Shown here: positions 5,375-5,607 of the stretch, in pieces | Layout of the letters: every line of letters starts with the position of its first letter | Position numbering within the stretch: position 1 is the stretch's first letter | Position numbers and translations under genes: made by a program | Notes under the pieces: generated by a model | The model's input: only the letters and a program-made list of their open reading frames with translations | What the model was told of the DNA's origin: nothing | Database searches by the model: none | NCBI GenBank assembly: GCA_047606565.1 | Contig: JASGEH010000186.1 | Span: forward strand, 1-5,607 | Length of the DNA stretch: 5,607 nucleotides | Direction of reading: 5' to 3' | Source: Comamonas_F sp047606565 | GTDB lineage: Bacteria; Pseudomonadota; Gammaproteobacteria; Burkholderiales; Burkholderiaceae_C

Positions 5375-5437
5375 GGTCTGCGATCCGGTGCCGTCCCGTG
5401 GCCTCGTGCGGGGCGACCCAGCAATCGGATGCAGACC
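5375..5437 (+). repeat. Long, nearly fully paired 63-base hairpin in the fusA-tuf spacer
   Basis: GGTCTGC (5375-5381) pairs with GCAGACC (5431-5437). After a bulged G5382, ATCCG (5383-5387) pairs with CGGAT (5426-5430). G5388-T5425 and, past a bulged A5424, TGC/GCA (5389-5391 and 5421-5423) continue the stem. CGTCCCGT (5392-5399) pairs with GTGCGGGGCG read from 5408 to 5415, closing an 8-base loop (5400-5407), with ACCCA (5416-5420) bulged. That gives 24 pairs, three of them G-U. No T-run follows (TAAAACC), so it is not a standard terminator; RNA processing, transcript stabilisation or tuf-specific control are possible roles. Confidence 0.6.
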
Positions 5438-5470
5438 TAAAACCACCACACGGGCAATCGCTCTTTTTTT

Positions 5471-5475
5471 GGAGA
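5471..5475 (+). promoter_or_regulatory. Ribosome binding site of tuf
   Basis: GGAGA lies eight bases before the ATG at 5484, directly after a run of seven T (5464-5470) and followed by TTTGAAAA. The U-rich, unstructured flanks suit very high translation of EF-Tu and fix the start. Confidence 0.85.
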
Positions 5476-5483
5476 TTTGAAAA

Positions 5484-5607
5484 ATGGCAAAAGAGAAATT
5501 CGAACGGACGAAGCCGCACGTGAACGTGGGCACGATCGGCCACGTTGACCACGGCAAGACGACGCTGACGGCGGCGATCGCCACGGTGCTGTCGAAGAAG
5601 TTCGGCG
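5484..5607 (+). CDS. tuf: Elongation factor Tu, N-terminal part (cut by window end)
   Basis: Only the first 41 codons are in the window; the frame is open at the edge. The visible N-terminus MAKEKFERTKPHVNVGTIGH leads into the P-loop GHVDHGKT (residues 19-26) and the following TLTAAIATVLSKKFG, all characteristic of bacterial EF-Tu, the GTPase that carries aminoacyl-tRNA to the ribosomal A site. Position after fusA is the standard str-operon order; many proteobacteria carry a second tuf copy elsewhere (tufA/tufB), so the A/B letter is not assigned. It is separated from fusA by 159 bases with two hairpins. The complete gene would run about 1.2 kb, ending beyond the window. Confidence 0.97.
   Translation, partial: MAKEKFERTKPHVNVGTIGHVDHGKTTLTAAIATVLSKKFG

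Noticed and set aside
5464..5470. Run of seven T before tuf as the tail of an intrinsic terminator
   Set aside because: The 26 bases between the 63-base hairpin and the T-run contain no stem abutting the T-run. The tract sits directly against the tuf Shine-Dalgarno and is better read as an unstructured translation-enhancing leader.
3138..5552. Very long open frame on the minus strand (804 codons) opposite fusA
   Set aside because: It mirrors the fusA reading frame and ribosomal spacers. High-GC codon bias removes stop codons from the opposite strand, and the translation is a His/Asp/Val/Leu-rich, domain-less string. No start signal or family motif supports it.

Overview
The window is a high-GC, gene-dense bacterial chromosome segment with every gene on the + strand. 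It holds the start of the classic str operon, rpsL-rpsG-fusA-tuf, preceded by two ordinary chromosomal genes: an alpha/beta hydrolase and a D-alanyl-D-alanine carboxypeptidase-like protein. The N-terminal sequence of S12, the 157-residue S7, the 700-residue EF-G and the strong G/C third-position bias suggest a betaproteobacterium. Bordetella/Achromobacter-type Burkholderiales is my best guess, from remembered family features and not from a search.

Layout: 3-641, a small serine hydrolase with an intact Ser-Asp-His triad. 660-1808, an exported penicillin-binding-protein-like DD-carboxypeptidase only 18 bases downstream, probably co-transcribed. 1809-2046, an intergenic region with inverted repeats, an imperfect duplication of the dac gene end, and a good sigma70-type promoter (-35 at 1950, -10 at 1973, 17-base spacer). 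2047-2424, rpsL (S12). 2577-3050, rpsG (S7). 3222-5324, fusA (EF-G). 5484 to the window end, the first 41 codons of tuf (EF-Tu). No gene-free stretch exceeds 300 bases; the longest is 238.

The str genes work together in translation. S12 and S7 are small-subunit proteins at the decoding centre and the head/E site, EF-G drives translocation, and EF-Tu delivers aminoacyl-tRNA. The spacers are long for a ribosomal-protein operon (152, 171 and 159 bases) and each can fold into substantial hairpins. This is where autoregulation (S7 in the rpsL-rpsG spacer, by E. coli precedent), RNA processing or partial termination would act.

The two most notable observations are (1) the carboxypeptidase-like protein has Gln in place of the catalytic Lys of the SxxK motif (S56-L-T-Q59) plus a KTGD third motif, while keeping SGN; and (2) an almost fully paired 63-base hairpin (5375-5437) lies between fusA and tuf. 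I see no mobile element, CRISPR array, tRNA/rRNA gene or novel multi-gene system here.
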